Source of the DNA: Callorhinus ursinus
Lineage: Eukaryota; Chordata; Mammalia; Carnivora; Otariidae
DNA length: 64,000 nucleotides
Direction of reading: 5' to 3'
NCBI RefSeq assembly: GCF_003265705.1
Contig: NW_020312775.1
Location: 7,970,075-8,034,074 of the forward strand
The position numbers and the translations under genes are program-made. Below the pieces are notes generated by a model, which saw only the letters and a program-made list of their open reading frames with translations, did not search any database and was not told the DNA's origin. Position 1 is the first letter of the stretch, and each line of letters opens with the position of its first letter. Shown here piece by piece: positions 11,392 through 24,543 of the stretch.

Positions 11392-13268
11392 TTTTTAAAT
11401 TCAAGTTAGTTAAATATAGCACCATATTGGTTTCAAGAGTAGAATTTAGTAATTCATCACTTACACATAACACCCAGGGCTCATCCCAACAAGTGTCTTC
11501 TTTATACTCATCACCCATTTAGCCCATCCCCCCAACCCATCTTCCTTCCAGTAACAATTAGTTTATTCTCTATCTATAGAGTCTTTTATGGTTTGCCTCT
11601 CTCTCAGTTTTTATCCTATTTTATTTTTCCTTCACATTCCCTGTGATCATTCATATTATTTCTTAAATTCCACATATGAGTGAAATCCTGTGATACTTGT
11701 TTTTCTCTGACTGACTTATCTCACGTAGCATAATGCACATTAGTTCTATTCATGTCATTGCAAATGACAGAATTTCATTCTTTTTGATGGCTAATATTCC
11801 ATTGTATATATAGACCATATCTTCTTTATCCATTCATCACTCAATGGACATTAGGGGTTTTTTCCATATTTTGGTTATTGTGGATAGTGCTGATATAAAC
11901 ATCAGAGTGCATGTGCACCTTAAATTAACACCTTTGTATCCTTCGGATAAACACCTAGTAGTACAATCCTGGGTTTCAAGGTAGCTCTATTTTTAACTTT
12001 TTAGGGAAACTCCATACAGTTTTCCAGAGCAGCTGTACCGTGTAGCATTTCTAACAACAGTGCAAATGGATCTGCTTTGTCCACATCCATGCCAACATCT
12101 GTTTTCTTTCCTGAGTTGTTAATTTTAGCCATTCTGACAGGTGTGAAGTAGTATCTCATTGTGGTTTTGATTTGTATTTCCCTGATGTTGAGTGATTTAA
12201 GCATTTTTTCATGTGTCTCTTAGCCATTTGTATGTCTTCCTTGGAGAAATGTCTGTTCATGTCTTCTGCCCATTGACTAGATTATTCATTTTTTGGGTGT
12301 TGATTTTATTGTGATCTTTATGGACTCTGGATAACCCTTTATCTGATATGTCATTTCCAAATAGCTTCTCCCATTCTGTCGGTTGCCTTTTAGTTTTATT
12401 GATTGTTTCCTTCACTGTGCATAAGTCTTTATCCTGATGAAGTCCCAATAGTTCATTTTTCCTTTTGTTTCCCTTGCCTCTGGGGATGTGTCTAAAAAGA
12501 TGTTGCTGTGGCTGAGGTCAAAGAGATTGCTGCTGGATTTCTCCTCTAGGATTTTGATGGTTTCCTGTTTTACATTAAGATCTTTCATTCATTTTGAATT
12601 TATTTTTGTGTATGGTGAAAGAAAGTGGTCCAGTTTCATTCTTCTGCATGTTGCTGTCCAATTTTCCCAATGCCATTTGTTGAAGAGACTATCTTTTTTC
12701 CATTGGATATTCTTTCCCTACTTTTTCAAAGATTAGTTGACCATGTAGTTGTTGGTCCATTTCTGGGTTCTTTATTCTGTTCCACTAGTCTATGTTTCTG
12801 TTTATGTGCCAGTACCATGCTCTCTTGATGATTACAGATTTGTAGTACAGAAGTCTGGGATTGTGAAGCCACCAACTTTGCTTTTCCTTTTCAACATTAC
12901 TTTGGCTATTCAGAATCTTTTCTGGTTCCATAGAAATTTTAGGAGTGTTTGTTCCAGCTCTGTGAAAAATGCTGGTGGTATTCTGATAAGGATTCCATTA
13001 AATATGTAGATTGCTTTGGGTAGTACAGACATTTGAACAATATTTGTTCTTCCATCCCATGAGCATGGAATGCTTTTTCCATTTCTTTGTGTCTTCTTCA
13101 ATTTCCTTCATAAGTGTTCTGTAGTTTTCAGCATACAGATCTTTTATCTCTTTGGTTAGGTTTATTCCTAAGTATCTTACGGTTTTTGGTGCAATTGTAA
13201 ATGGGATCAATTCCTTGATTTCTCTTTCTGCTGCTTCATTATTGCTATAAAAAAAGGCAAAAGATTTC

Positions 13269-13469
13269 TTTCTTTTTTTTTAAAGATTTTATTTATTTAT
13301 TTTACAGGGAGAGACACAGCAAGAGAGGGAACACAAGCAGGGGAGTGGGAGAGGGAGAAGCAGGCTCCCCACTGAGCAGGGAGCCCGACGTGGGACTCAA
13401 TCCCAGGACCCTGGGATCATGACCCGAGCCGGAGGCAGATGCTTAACGACTGAGCCACCCAGGTCCCCC
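13269..13469 (-). mobile_element. CAN SINE, minus strand, perfect target duplication
   Basis: Antisense SINE flanked by a perfect 16-base repeat 'aaaggcaaaagatttc' (13253-13268 and 13470-13485). It lies within antisense ORF2 of the host L1, so it arrived after that L1. Confidence 0.95.
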
Positions 13470-14105
13470 AAAGGCAAAAGATTTCCATACCCTGATTTAT
13501 ATGGTGTGACTTTTCTAAATTCATGAATCTGTTATAGTAATTTTTTGGTGGAGTCTTTCAGATTTTCTACTTAGATTATCATTTCATCTGTGAATAGTGG
13601 GAGGTTGACTTCTTCTTTGTCAATTTGGATGTCATTTATTTCCTTTTTTTTTTTTTGTCTAATTGCTGGGGCTAAGACTTCTAGTACTATGCTGAACAAC
13701 AGTGGTGAGAGTGGGCATCCCTGCCATGTTCCTGACTTTAGGGTAAAAGCTCTCAGTTCTCCCCATTGAGGATATTAGCTGTGGGTCTTTTGTACATGGC
13801 CTTTATGATGTTGAAGTATTTTCCCTCTATCCCTACATGGTGGAGGGTTTTTATGAAGAAAACCTGCTGTAATTTTTTCAAATGCTTTTTTCTGCATCTA
13901 TTGAGAAGATCATGTGGTTCTTATACTTTACTGTACTAATGTGATGTATCACATTTTTTTGTTTTGTGGATTTTGAACCACCCCCGAAGAACAGGAATAA
14001 ATCCAACTTGGTTTTTATGTACTGTTGGATCCTATTAGCTAGTACCTTGTTAAGAATTTTGGCATCCATGTTCATCAGGGATACTGGTCTTTAATTTTCC
14101 TTTTA

Positions 14106-14181
14106 TTTATTTTATTTTATTTTTTATTATGTTCAGTTAGCTAACATGTAGTACATCATTTGTTTTTAATGTAGTGTTCAA
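14106..14181 (-). mobile_element. Very short L1 3'-tail insertion, minus strand
   Basis: A T-rich start followed by 'ttattatgttcagttagctaacatgtagtacatcatt' and 'gatgtagtgttca'-like sequence is antisense to a carnivore L1 3' end. It interrupts ORF2 of the host L1, which resumes with 'aatagggtctttg'. 'cctttta' flanks it on both sides (14099-14105 and 14182-14188). Only about 75 bases of element were copied. Confidence 0.7.
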
Positions 14182-14716
14182 CCTTTTAATAGGGTCTTTG
14201 TTTGGTTTTGGAATCAAGGTAATGTTGGCCTTATAGAATGAGTTTGGAAGGTTTCTTTCCATTTCCGTTTTTTGCAATACTTCAGAAGAATAGGTACAAT
14301 TCTTCTTTAAATGTTTGGTAGAATTCCCCCGGGAAGCCATCCAGTGCTGGACTTTTGTTGATGGGAGGTTTTTTATTATAAATTCAGTTTCTATGCTGGT
14401 CATGGGTCTGTTCAGGTTTTCTATTTCTTCCTGTTTCAGTTTTGGTAGTTTATGTTTCTGGAAATTTATCCATTTCTTCCAGATTGTCAAATTTGTTGGC
14501 ATATAATTGCTCATAATATTCTCTTATAATTGTTTGTATTTCTTCTGTGTTGGCTGTGATCTTTCTTGTTTCATTCATGATTTTATTTATTTGGGTCTTT
14601 TGTCTTTTTGATAATTCTGGCTAGGTGTTTATCAATCTTGTTAATTTCTTTGAAGAACCAGCTCCTAGTTTCATTGATCTGTTCTGTTTTTTTTTTTAAT
14701 TTCTCTATCATTTATT

Positions 14717-14730
14717 CCTGCTTTGATTTT
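14717..14730. repeat. Target-site duplication of the actin retrocopy (left copy)
   Basis: 'cctgctttgatttt' here and again at 16690-16703. The restored pre-insertion site reads TTTT/AATT on the + strand, the L1 endonuclease type of nick (TTTT/AA). The duplicated bases belong to the host L1, whose ORF2 sequence is continuous across the insertion. Confidence 0.93.
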
Positions 14731-14761
14731 TTTTTTTTTTTTTTTTTTTTACTGCAGCACT

Positions 14762-14767
14762 TTTATT
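14762..14767 (-). promoter_or_regulatory. AATAAA polyadenylation signal of the retrocopied actin mRNA
   Basis: 'tttatt' on the + strand, AATAAA on the minus strand, 11 bases before the poly(A) tract begins. The spacing is that of a genuine mRNA 3' end and was copied from the parent transcript. Confidence 0.85.
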
Positions 14768-15478
14768 TCCTCACACAATGACACGTTGCTGGGGCCTAAT
14801 GTTCTCACATGACAGTAGAAAACCAAAATTTGTTGTCATCTCTTAAAGAATTGAGAATTGTGTACAAAAACCTTACATAAATTAAAAGGATGAATAAATT
14901 TACAGTTGTAAATGCAAACCGTTTTCCAACTCAAGGCAATTAACAACCCACGGTGTTCTGGCAGGAAAACATCGGGTAAGAAAGGAAAAGTGGGTCCTAA
15001 GGCTCGGACCTTCCCAACCCTGTTAGACCGGCAAGACAGAAATGACAACTCATTCAGGACTCTTGCCAGCCTCTAGAGAAATCCTGGAATAGGCAGCTCT
15101 TAGACATTAATACCCTGCACAGATCAAGAACCTCATGGTCTTGCAGATTCTCCAATCAATGGATTTCTCTTCCATCAACGTGTTCTCAACCTCAGCCACG
15201 AACTGACCGAGCCGCATGTGCTAAGGGTTTAAATCAAAGATATGTACAGGGTATTAAACATATACCAAGGGAACAGTTAACTTGGATACAAGGTCAAGAT
15301 CAGCAACAAGTTCTACAATCCAGTGCTGATATCAGATACAAGCTTCAAGGACAAATTTCTTTTCAAAGGCTTATTCCAGTTTCATGAGGCTAGCATGAGG
15401 TGTATACATTTGCCAGGGCAAACTTATACTCCGGAATTCACTCATGCAGCAAATGCTACGCATCTGCTCGCAGTCCAT

Positions 15479-16701
<1,223 letters not shown>

Positions 16702-17098
16702 TTAATTATTTCCCCTTTTCTGCTGGATTTAGGCTTTATTTGCTTTTCCAGCTCCTTTAGGTGTCAGCTTAGATTGTTTATTTGAGACTCTTTTTGCTTC
16801 TTGAGGAAGACCTGTATTGCTATGACTTCCCTCTTTGGATTGCCTCTGCTGCATCCCAAAGGCTTTGGGCTGTGGTGTTTTCATTTTCATTTGCTTCTAT
16901 GTATTTTTTTATTCCTTCTTTAATTTCCTCATTAACCCAATCATTATTTTGTGGGGTGTTCTTTAACCTTCACATATTTGTGGTCTTTCCAAATTTTTTC
17001 TTGGGGTTTACTTATAGTTCCATAACATTGTGACCTGAAAATATGCATGTTACATACAAAGACATACAGGTCTTTTTGTATTGGTTGAGACCTGATTT

Positions 17099-17398
17099 CT
17101 AACCCAGTATGTGATCTATTCTGGAGACTATTCCATGTGCACTTGAAAAGAATGTGTATTCTGCTGCTTTATGATGAATTGCTCTGAGTATATCTGTTAA
17201 GGCCAACTGATCCAATGTATCTTTCAAAGCACATGTTTCCTTGTTGATCTTCTGTTTTGATAATCTGTGCATTGCTGTGAGTGGGATGTTAAAGTCTCCT
17301 ACTATTTTTGTACTATAATCGATGAGTTTCTTTAAGTTTGCTAATTGATTTATATATTTGGTTACTCCCAAGCTAGTGGTATAAATATTTACAATCAT
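17099..17398 (-). pseudogene. L1 ORF2 endonuclease-domain fragment
   Basis: One hundred open codons on the minus strand match the APE-like endonuclease of L1 ORF2. The 'GDFNIPL' motif with its metal/phosphate-site residues and the later 'SRIDHILG' motif, with the Asp-His pair of the active site, are both retained. The protein would nick target DNA for retrotransposition. Flanking sequence breaks the frame on both sides. It lies 5' (in the L1 sense) of the actin insertion. Confidence 0.85.
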
Positions 17399-18397
17399 TA
17401 GATCTTGTTGGAAAACATCTTAATTATGACATAGTGCCCTCCTTCATCTCTTATTATGGTCTTTGGTTTAAAATCTAGATTTTCTCATGTAAGTATGGCT
17501 CCTCCAGCTTTCTTTTGATGTCCATTAGCGTGATGGATGGTTCTCTACCCCCTCACTTTCTATCTAGAGGTGTCTTTGGGTCTAAAACGAGTCTCTGGTG
17601 AACAACATATGATTGGATCTTTTTTTTGAATCCTTTCTGATACTCTATGTCTTTTGATTGGAGCGTTTAGTCCATTTACATTCAGAGTTATTACTGAATG
17701 ATATGAATTTAGTGCCATTGTATTACCTGTAAATTTGATGTTCCTATAGATAGTCTCTTTTCCTCTTTAGTCTTTGTTGCCTTTGGTTTCTCTTTCCAGC
17801 TCAAAGGGTCCCCTTTAATATTTCTTACAAAGTTGGTTTAGTGTTCATGAACTCCTTTAGTTTTTGCTTTCCTTTGAAACTCTACCTCTCCTATTCTGAA
17901 TGACAGCCTTGCTGGATCAATTATTCTTGGCTGCATATTTTTCCCATTTAGCACATTGACTATATCATGCCACTTTCTTCTGGCCTGCATAGTTTCTGTG
18001 CACAGGTCTATTACTAGCCTTATGGGTCTACCTTTATAGGTGAAGGACCTGTTTTTTTTTTTCCTAGCTGCTTTCCAAATTCTCTCTTTATCTTTTTATT
18101 TTCCAAGTTTCACAATGATATGTCTTGGTGTTGACCTGTTTTTGTTGATTTTGAGGGGCATTCTCTGTACCTCCTGGACTTGAATGCCTATTTCTATATC
18201 CAGATTAGGGAAATTCTCAGCTATAATTTGTTCAAATAGACCCTCTATCGCTTTTTTCCTTCTCTTCTTCTTCTGGGACTCTTATGGAACTGATATTTTG
18301 CTTTACAGAATCACTGAGTTCCTTAACTCTATATTCATGATCTAATGGTTTTCCTTCCCTCTTCTTTTCAACTTCATTATTTTCCATAATTTTATCT

Positions 18398-18694
18398 TCA
18401 GGTATTACCTATTTGTTCCCCTGCTTCTTTTATTCTCTTAGTGATTACAGCCAATCGATTTTGCATCTCAGTTATAGAATTCTTTATTTCAGCTTTACTA
18501 GTTTTTACATCTGTTCTCTCTCCAGCCAGGGTTTCTCTGTTGTCTTCTTTACTTCTTTCAAGCCCAACTAGTATTCTTATGACTGTTGTTCTAAATTCTT
18601 CTTCAGATATATTGATTATATTTGTTTTGAGCAAATCCCTCGCTGTGATTTCTTCTTGATTTTCCTTTATGAGAAAATTCCTCCATCTTGTCAT
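18398..18694 (-). pseudogene. L1 ORF1 N-terminal/coiled-coil fragment
   Basis: The minus-strand frame MTRWRNFLIKENQEEITARD... is hydrophilic, rich in E, K, I and L, and contains 'EIKNSITEMQNRLAVITKRIKEAGEQI', typical of the coiled-coil part of L1 ORF1 protein, the RNA-binding trimer that packages L1 RNA. The frame ends at 18398 although ORF1-like sequence continues towards lower coordinates, so it is broken. Confidence 0.8.
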
Positions 18695-19245
18695 TATGTC
18701 TAGATTTCTGTCTTTTGCATGTTATGAAACTTAAGTTTTCTGCTCCTCAGAGTAACACTGTATATTAAGAATGGGTCCTCCACTGTCCAGGGTTTGGTGC
18801 TTCAGGAAATATTTCTGGTGTATTCTTTGTGTACTCTGCTGTTGTGTTTTGGTTGCTCTTTCACACAGGTCAGTCCTCTACAGAGTTCCTCCTTGCTTGC
18901 AGAGGGGAGTGTCTGGACTTTTAACTATCTGCACTGATTTGTTTGTTATGATAAGCCTGATTTAAAGAAAGCAAGCTTGGTCCAAGAAAAGAGAAAAAGA
19001 AAATGAACAAAAAAGCAAACAATGAACTATAAGCCTGATTCCAAAGAAAAAGAAATAAAGAAGGTAAAAAGAAAAAGGGAAAATAAAAAGCCTGATCCAA
19101 AAAAATGAGAAAAGGAAACAAACAAGCAAGCCAGCAAATGATCAACATCTTTGAGCCTGATGCCAAGGAAAATTATTTAGAAATTTAAAAAATAAATATA
19201 AAAAAGTAAAAAATAAAAAGTAAAAAAATTAAAATTAAAAGACAA

Positions 19246-19317
19246 AAGGAAGGAAGGAAGGAAGAAGAAAGAAAGAAAGAAAGAAGGAAAGAAAGAAAGA
19301 AAGAAAGAAAGAAAGAG
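19246..19317. repeat. (GGAA/GAAA)n microsatellite in L1 5'UTR
   Basis: Starts as 'aaggaaggaagg' and turns into 'gaaagaaagaaag'. It lies in the purine-rich part of the L1 5'UTR (pyrimidine-rich in the L1 sense). The FLSFFLSF-like reading frames over it are artefacts of the repeat. Confidence 0.9.
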
Positions 19318-20407
19318 AAAAGCCTAGTTCTATTTCCACCAGAACTGATGTGGGTGCTTTGAAGCACTCTGTGATCAGTAGCCTTGATTCATACAGAGGG
19401 TTTGTGTTGGTTTTCTGAGGGAGAGGCCCACTGGCTGGCTCACAGTCAGACCCACCTAATAAAGAATTCCCTTCCAGGTGCAGGTGGGGTGAGGTTTGGT
19501 GTATGCAACTCTAGCCTCCCATGGAGGCACTGTGTTTCTCTCTGAAAGTCTAACCATGCTGGGGAGGATGGGGAGGGGTGGAAGATGGCATCAACCCACC
19601 CTCTCATCACCAGGAGGGGAACTCATGGCATCAGCTGTTCAGGAGGCCCTCACAGAAAAGTGAACATTTTTCTGTGTCCCAGGCTTTCATCAGGTCCCTG
19701 CCCTCAACCTGTCTGTGCCAAGCCATCAGTACACCCCATGCCACAGTTATCCTGTGTTTTATCTCTGGCTGGCAACTGGGATTCAAAACAACAAATCTCA
19801 AAGTATCTGGCAGCATGAGGACCTGCTCCCTTCCCCCAGAGGAGAGCTTTGCAGTGCTATGCCTGGCAGCTTTCTGTCCCAGAAAAGCAGTTGTATGCCT
19901 GCTCAAGTGCCTGGAGTCTATGCTGAAAAAGAGCAAAAAGCTGTTACGTTTATCTCTCCTCTGCTAGAGCCTCTGTCCCCTGCTGTTGAATGGCCTCTCA
20001 ATACCACCTGGTGCGTTATTGTCCTTGGAGAGACAAAATACCCTCTTCCAAATGCATTTCAGGAAGGGGAACGTTCTCTTCCCTTGCAACCCAGGGGATA
20101 CCCACACCAGAACACTGTGGGTGAACCCTATGCACTACTTTCTGTCCCACTCTCTTCCCTCTATCCCTGATTTTGCTCTGTGAAAAAGGTTCCCACACTT
20201 CGGCTGCACCACTACTCTTGTCTCTCCCAACTCACATCTACAAACCTCGCACCTGCCATGTTCTCTCCCTCTAATTGTGCAGATTGTTTTCTTAATCCTC
20301 TGATCAATTTCCTAGTTGTTCAAAATGATTTGATATCGATCTAGCTGTGTTTGGAGAGATAGAGCAATCTCAGGGCTGCCCTACTAATCCACCATCTCAA
20401 CTCCTTC

Positions 20408-21253
20408 CCCTGTATGCGATTTTTTAAATGACAGCCAATTTACTTCATTTAAGAGAAAGTTGGTAAATAAAGTATGGGTTGTGTTAACAGAGTAAAAGAG
20501 ATTGTTTCTGTGTACATGTAAAGATAGGACATAATTGCAGTGGGCATGGTGGAGAGAGACCACATCCATAGAGTAGTGGGGATGACAGAAATATATGAAA
20601 GAAATAGGTATGGAGAGATATTCAGTAAGCTAGTGTGAATAGTCCTTTGGACAGTTAATTGTGACCTTAAGTGAAGAGAAAGTCTTTTTCAAAAGGCAGT
20701 ACTTTTTTTCAAATGAGGGAAATAAACCAAAAATGATTCCTGATAAATGGGCACAGAAATAAATGAAACAAACAAACAAAAGAAATAGATCAAATGTATG
20801 AATTGTATGTAGGCTAGCAGATTAAGATAACATATAAGGAAACATTCACTGAATTAACTAGCTTACTTCAATACATTTTTTCTTAAAATTATTTCCTCAC
20901 TATTAAAATGTATCCTCCTTCTCAAACATGGATTTTATTGTGCATCCATATGTACACAACTTAAGTGCAATTCAGTACATATACATGTACTTTCTTTTAC
21001 TAAGAAAGGGACATAGGTGTAATCTCAACTTTTTAGTCTCTCATTAACTCATTAAGTTTCCTAGTGACTCAGTTACATGTAGGCTATAATAATGAACCTG
21101 CATTTACACACTATTGTGACAAAACTTTGGTTTCAAAATAATTATGAAGGAGCCAAGTCCATGACATTGCTTTTACTCTTACCATTATAAGTTAAGGTAC
21201 TATATTTACTTTGTTACTGGGGTGAATTACATAGTCAGATTTCTGAATATTAA
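20408..21253. other. Unique AT-rich DNA
   Basis: No repeat, RNA gene or coding feature recognised between two LINE segments. Confidence 0.5.
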
Positions 21254-22315
21254 ACAAACCATGGATTGCTGGGATATACTTTATTCCCTAATATATATCT
21301 CGCTGTTTTAGATTGTTAGATTTGATTTGCTAATATTTTAAAAGGGCTTTTGTGTATTCATGAGGAATATTGCCTATAGCTCTTTTGTTCTTTCATTTTA
21401 TAATATATTTTCCTGGATTTTGGTGTCAAAATAATGCTGGTACCTTAAATGAGTTGTAAAACTTTCCTCACTCATATTTTTTGAAAAAAGTTTGTGTAGG
21501 ATTATTACCCTTTTTCCTTATGCATTTGCTAAAATTTACTTTGGATGCCATATGGGCTTTATATTTTCCTTGTGGGAAGATTTGTAACAAAAAAATTTAA
21601 TATCTGTAATGGGTACAAAACTATTCAGATTGTGTATTATCTTCTTGATAGAGCTTTGGTAGATTATGTCTTTCAAGGAATTTGTCTATTTCTACTAAAT
21701 TGTCCAACTTGTTGGGGAAAAAGTTGTATATAATTATTCTAATTATTTTTTACTGTCTGTAGGATCTGAGGAGATGGATACTCTTTTGTTCCTGATACTG
21801 ATGATTTTTGTTCCCTGTATTTTTTCTTAATAGGTCTAGCTAAGGCTATATCAATTTTATTAGTGATTTCAAAGAACAAGTGTTTGGCTTGTTTATTTTC
21901 TTGAATTTTTTCTATTTTAGTGAGCTTTTTTTTTTTTATTTCCTTCTACATGCTTTGGGCTTACTTTGTATTTCTTTTTCTAGCTTCTTAAGGTAATATC
22001 TTGGACCATTAAGTGTAGTCCTCTCTTCTTTTCTAATACAATCATTTAAAGTTATACCTTTTCCTCTGAATACACTTTTATTTAGTTGGATTTTCTTAAT
22101 TTTGATATATTGCATTTTTATTACATTTCAGTTTAAAATACTTGCTGATTTGCTTTTTTATTTCCTTTTTGTCTCATTGAAGTATATTATTTTCCCAATA
22201 TTGTGATTTTTTTCTACATCTCTTAATGTTAATATTTTAATTCCATTAACATCAACAAACATATTCTGTGTGTTTTTTATTATTTAAAATATATTAAGAT
22301 TTGCATATGTTCCCA
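21254..22315 (-). mobile_element. Old L1M ORF2 fragment, minus strand
   Basis: The + strand reads like diverged antisense L1 ORF2: 'ttggtgtcaaaataatgctggtacctta', 'aggaatttgtctatttctactaaattgtccaacttgttgg' and 'ttccttctacatgctttgggctta' match the order of motifs in mammalian L1. Heavily mutated and truncated at both ends; directly followed by the 5' end of a younger L1. Confidence 0.75.
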
Positions 22316-23591
22316 AATGGGGAAGATGGCAGCAGAGTAGGAAGACCCTGGGCTCAACTATTCCCATGAACACAACTAGATAAATATTTAATCATTCTAA
22401 ATACCCCCAAAATTAACCTGAAGACTGACAGAACAAACTCCAAACTAAAGGGTGAGAAGAGATCACATCAAAATGGTAAGAAATACAGAGATATGGTTTA
22501 AGGGAGAAACAGATCACAGGTGTTGTGGAGGTGAAGGAGCTGTGGTCGCAGAAAAGGACAAGAGAGAGTAGAGAACACAGGGACATGCATAAGGAGAACA
22601 TTTCCCCAAAGCCACTGGCCAAAACAAGAGAGGTTGATTTTTGTGAGTGCTTGCAAAAGTGAGGGGCTTAGTGCCTGGAGTTTAAATGTAAGCAGACTTA
22701 GCTGGGATAGAGCCCTGAGGGCACTGTCCTGCTCCTGAAGAGAAGGCAGGCAAACAACCCAGAGGCAGTGTGGAAACAGTGATCTGAAAAATGTTTGGGA
22801 CACACAGCGGGGAGATTATTCATTCTTCTTGGAGTGTTTCCCTGAGAGGTAGCATTCATGGACAAAGGAGCTGGCCTGCTCCATATCCCTCTCCTTCCCC
22901 TAGTCATAAACAGAGGATCATCTGCTGAAAGCAGCACAGCACCCGCACAACTACCTAACTTACACCAAATCCCACAACCTTGCATGCTGATGGGATTGTC
23001 CTTCTCAGTCAAGCTTGACTCAGTTCCAGTTCAACAGGCTCTTCCCCTAGAAGACCAACACAAGCCCATGCCCACACCACATCTCCCAACCAGTTCCAGT
23101 GGAAATAGTATCAGGTCTCATTTAAGAAGAAGACAGGAGTACACCTAGTTAAGACTCCCACATTCTGTCCAAGAACAAAACACTGCCCACTGCAGGCAAG
23201 GGGAACCTCAGCACATGACTGGTTTGAAGGATAGAGTAGTCAAAACACAACAGCAGAGCACATGCAGCACAGACAAGAGACACTCCTTGAAGCACTAAGC
23301 CCTGGACCTCTTCTTCTTAAAACTATTACTCTCAAGAGCAAGACACTTAACTGGCTTTTCTAACACAGAGAAGAAGGCAGAGAATTAGACAAAATGCCAA
23401 GATGGAGGAATTCATGTTAAATTAAAAAACAAGGTAATTTCATGGCCAGAGATCTGAGCAATACAGATATAAGTAACATATCTGATGGAGCATTTAAATT
23501 TAAATCATAAAGATACTCACTGGGCTTGGGAAACAAATGGAAGACATCAGGGAGACCCTTACCACAAACATAAAAGAGTTAAAAAACAGTC

Positions 23592-23606
23592 AGAAATGAA
23601 GAATGC

Positions 23607-23692
<86 letters not shown>

Positions 23693-23695
23693 AAA

Positions 23696-23755
<60 letters not shown>

Positions 23756-23787
23756 AAAGAAAGAAAAGAAAAGAAATGAAGAATGCA
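23592..23787. repeat. (GAAA)n tract flanked by a 16-base direct repeat
   Basis: About 165 bases of (GAAA)n with a few (GAAAA) variants, bounded by 'agaaatgaagaatgca' at 23592-23607 and 23772-23787. The equivalent L1 ORF1 sequence contains that segment once, so the repeat tract plus one flank copy was added. The KKERKKERKK frame over it is not a gene. Confidence 0.9.
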
Positions 23788-24117
23788 ATAACTGGAATTG
23801 GAAACAGGCTTCATGCAATGAACACAAGGCTGGAAGAAGCAGAGGAATTGATAAGTGATATAGAAGGCAAAATAATGAAAAATAATGAAGCTGAATAAAT
23901 AAGAGACAGAAGAATTATAGAACATGAGAATAGAATTAGGGAAATCAGTGACTCCATCAAATGTAATAAAAATCATATTATAGGAATCACTGAAAAAGAG
24001 AAAAGGGGAAGAAAATTTATTTGAGGAAATTATAGCTGAAAACTTCCCTAATCTAGAAAAGGAGACAGACATCCAGATCCAGGAGGCACAGAAAACTCCA
24101 TCAAAATAAGCAAAAGC

Positions 24118-24274
24118 TGGGTGCCTGGGTGGCTCAGATGGTTAAGCATCTGCCTTCAGCTCAGGTCATGATCCCAGGGTCCTGGGATCAAGTCCTGCAT
24201 CCCTGGGAGCCTGCTTCTCCCTCTGCTCTCTCTCTGTCTCTCTCTCATGAATAAATAAATAAAATCTTTAAAAA
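24118..24274 (+). mobile_element. CAN SINE with internal deletion, plus strand
   Basis: Head 'tgggtgcctgggtggctcagatgg' and normal tail, but about 20 bases normally between 'gcat' and 'gggagcctgcttctcc' are missing. Perfect 15-base target duplication 'aaaataagcaaaagc' (24103-24117 and 24275-24289). Confidence 0.93.
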
Positions 24275-24346
24275 AAAATAAGCAAAAGCAGGCCAACAAG
24301 AAGACATATTGTAATTAAATTTGCAAAATATACTGATGGAAAAAAA

Positions 24347-24543
24347 CTTTTTTTTTAAGATTTTATTTATTTATTTGACACAGAGAGAGAGAGCACAAGT
24401 AGGCAGAGTGGCATGCAGAGGGAGAGAGAGAAGCAGGCTCTCCACTGAGTAGGGAGCCTGACGCGGGGCTCGATCCCAGGACCCTGGGATCATGACCTGA
24501 GCCAAAGGCAGTCGCTTAACCAACTGAGCCACCCAGGCGCCCC
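24347..24543 (-). mobile_element. CAN SINE, minus strand
   Basis: Antisense copy ending 'actgagccacccaggcgcccc', close to the young consensus. Target duplication 'ctgatggaaaaaa' at 24333-24346 and 24544-24557. Only about 70 bases from the previous SINE, in opposite orientation. Confidence 0.94.

Larger units (their letters stand above)
12001..14514 (-). pseudogene. L1 ORF2 C-terminal and reverse-transcriptase region, broken
   Basis: Minus-strand frames at 14137-14514, 13878-14075, 12998-13210, 12910-13101 and 12257-12448 carry successive parts of L1 ORF2: the '[18 protein letters not shown]' segment before the RT core, '[21 protein letters not shown]', the '[25 protein letters not shown]' region, and 'DLCTVKETINKTKRQPTEWEK' towards the C terminus. 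The pieces sit in different frames and are cut by a SINE and a small L1 tail. In an intact element this protein is the endonuclease/reverse transcriptase that mobilises L1 and SINE RNA; here it cannot be made whole. Confidence 0.8.

Noticed and set aside
19185..19367. Hydrophobic 60-codon minus-strand ORF resembling a membrane protein
   Set aside because: FLSFFLSF-type sequence is the translation of an AAAG/GGAA repeat in an L1 5'UTR.
22316..22330. A target duplication for the L1 at 22319-28862
   Set aside because: Flanks before 22319 and after 28862 show no convincing shared sequence; probably decayed.
23485..24072. Lys/Glu-rich and Phe/Leu/Ser-rich ORFs over the (GAAA)n tract
   Set aside because: Their repetitive composition comes directly from the microsatellite; only the L1 ORF1 parts at their edges are meaningful.
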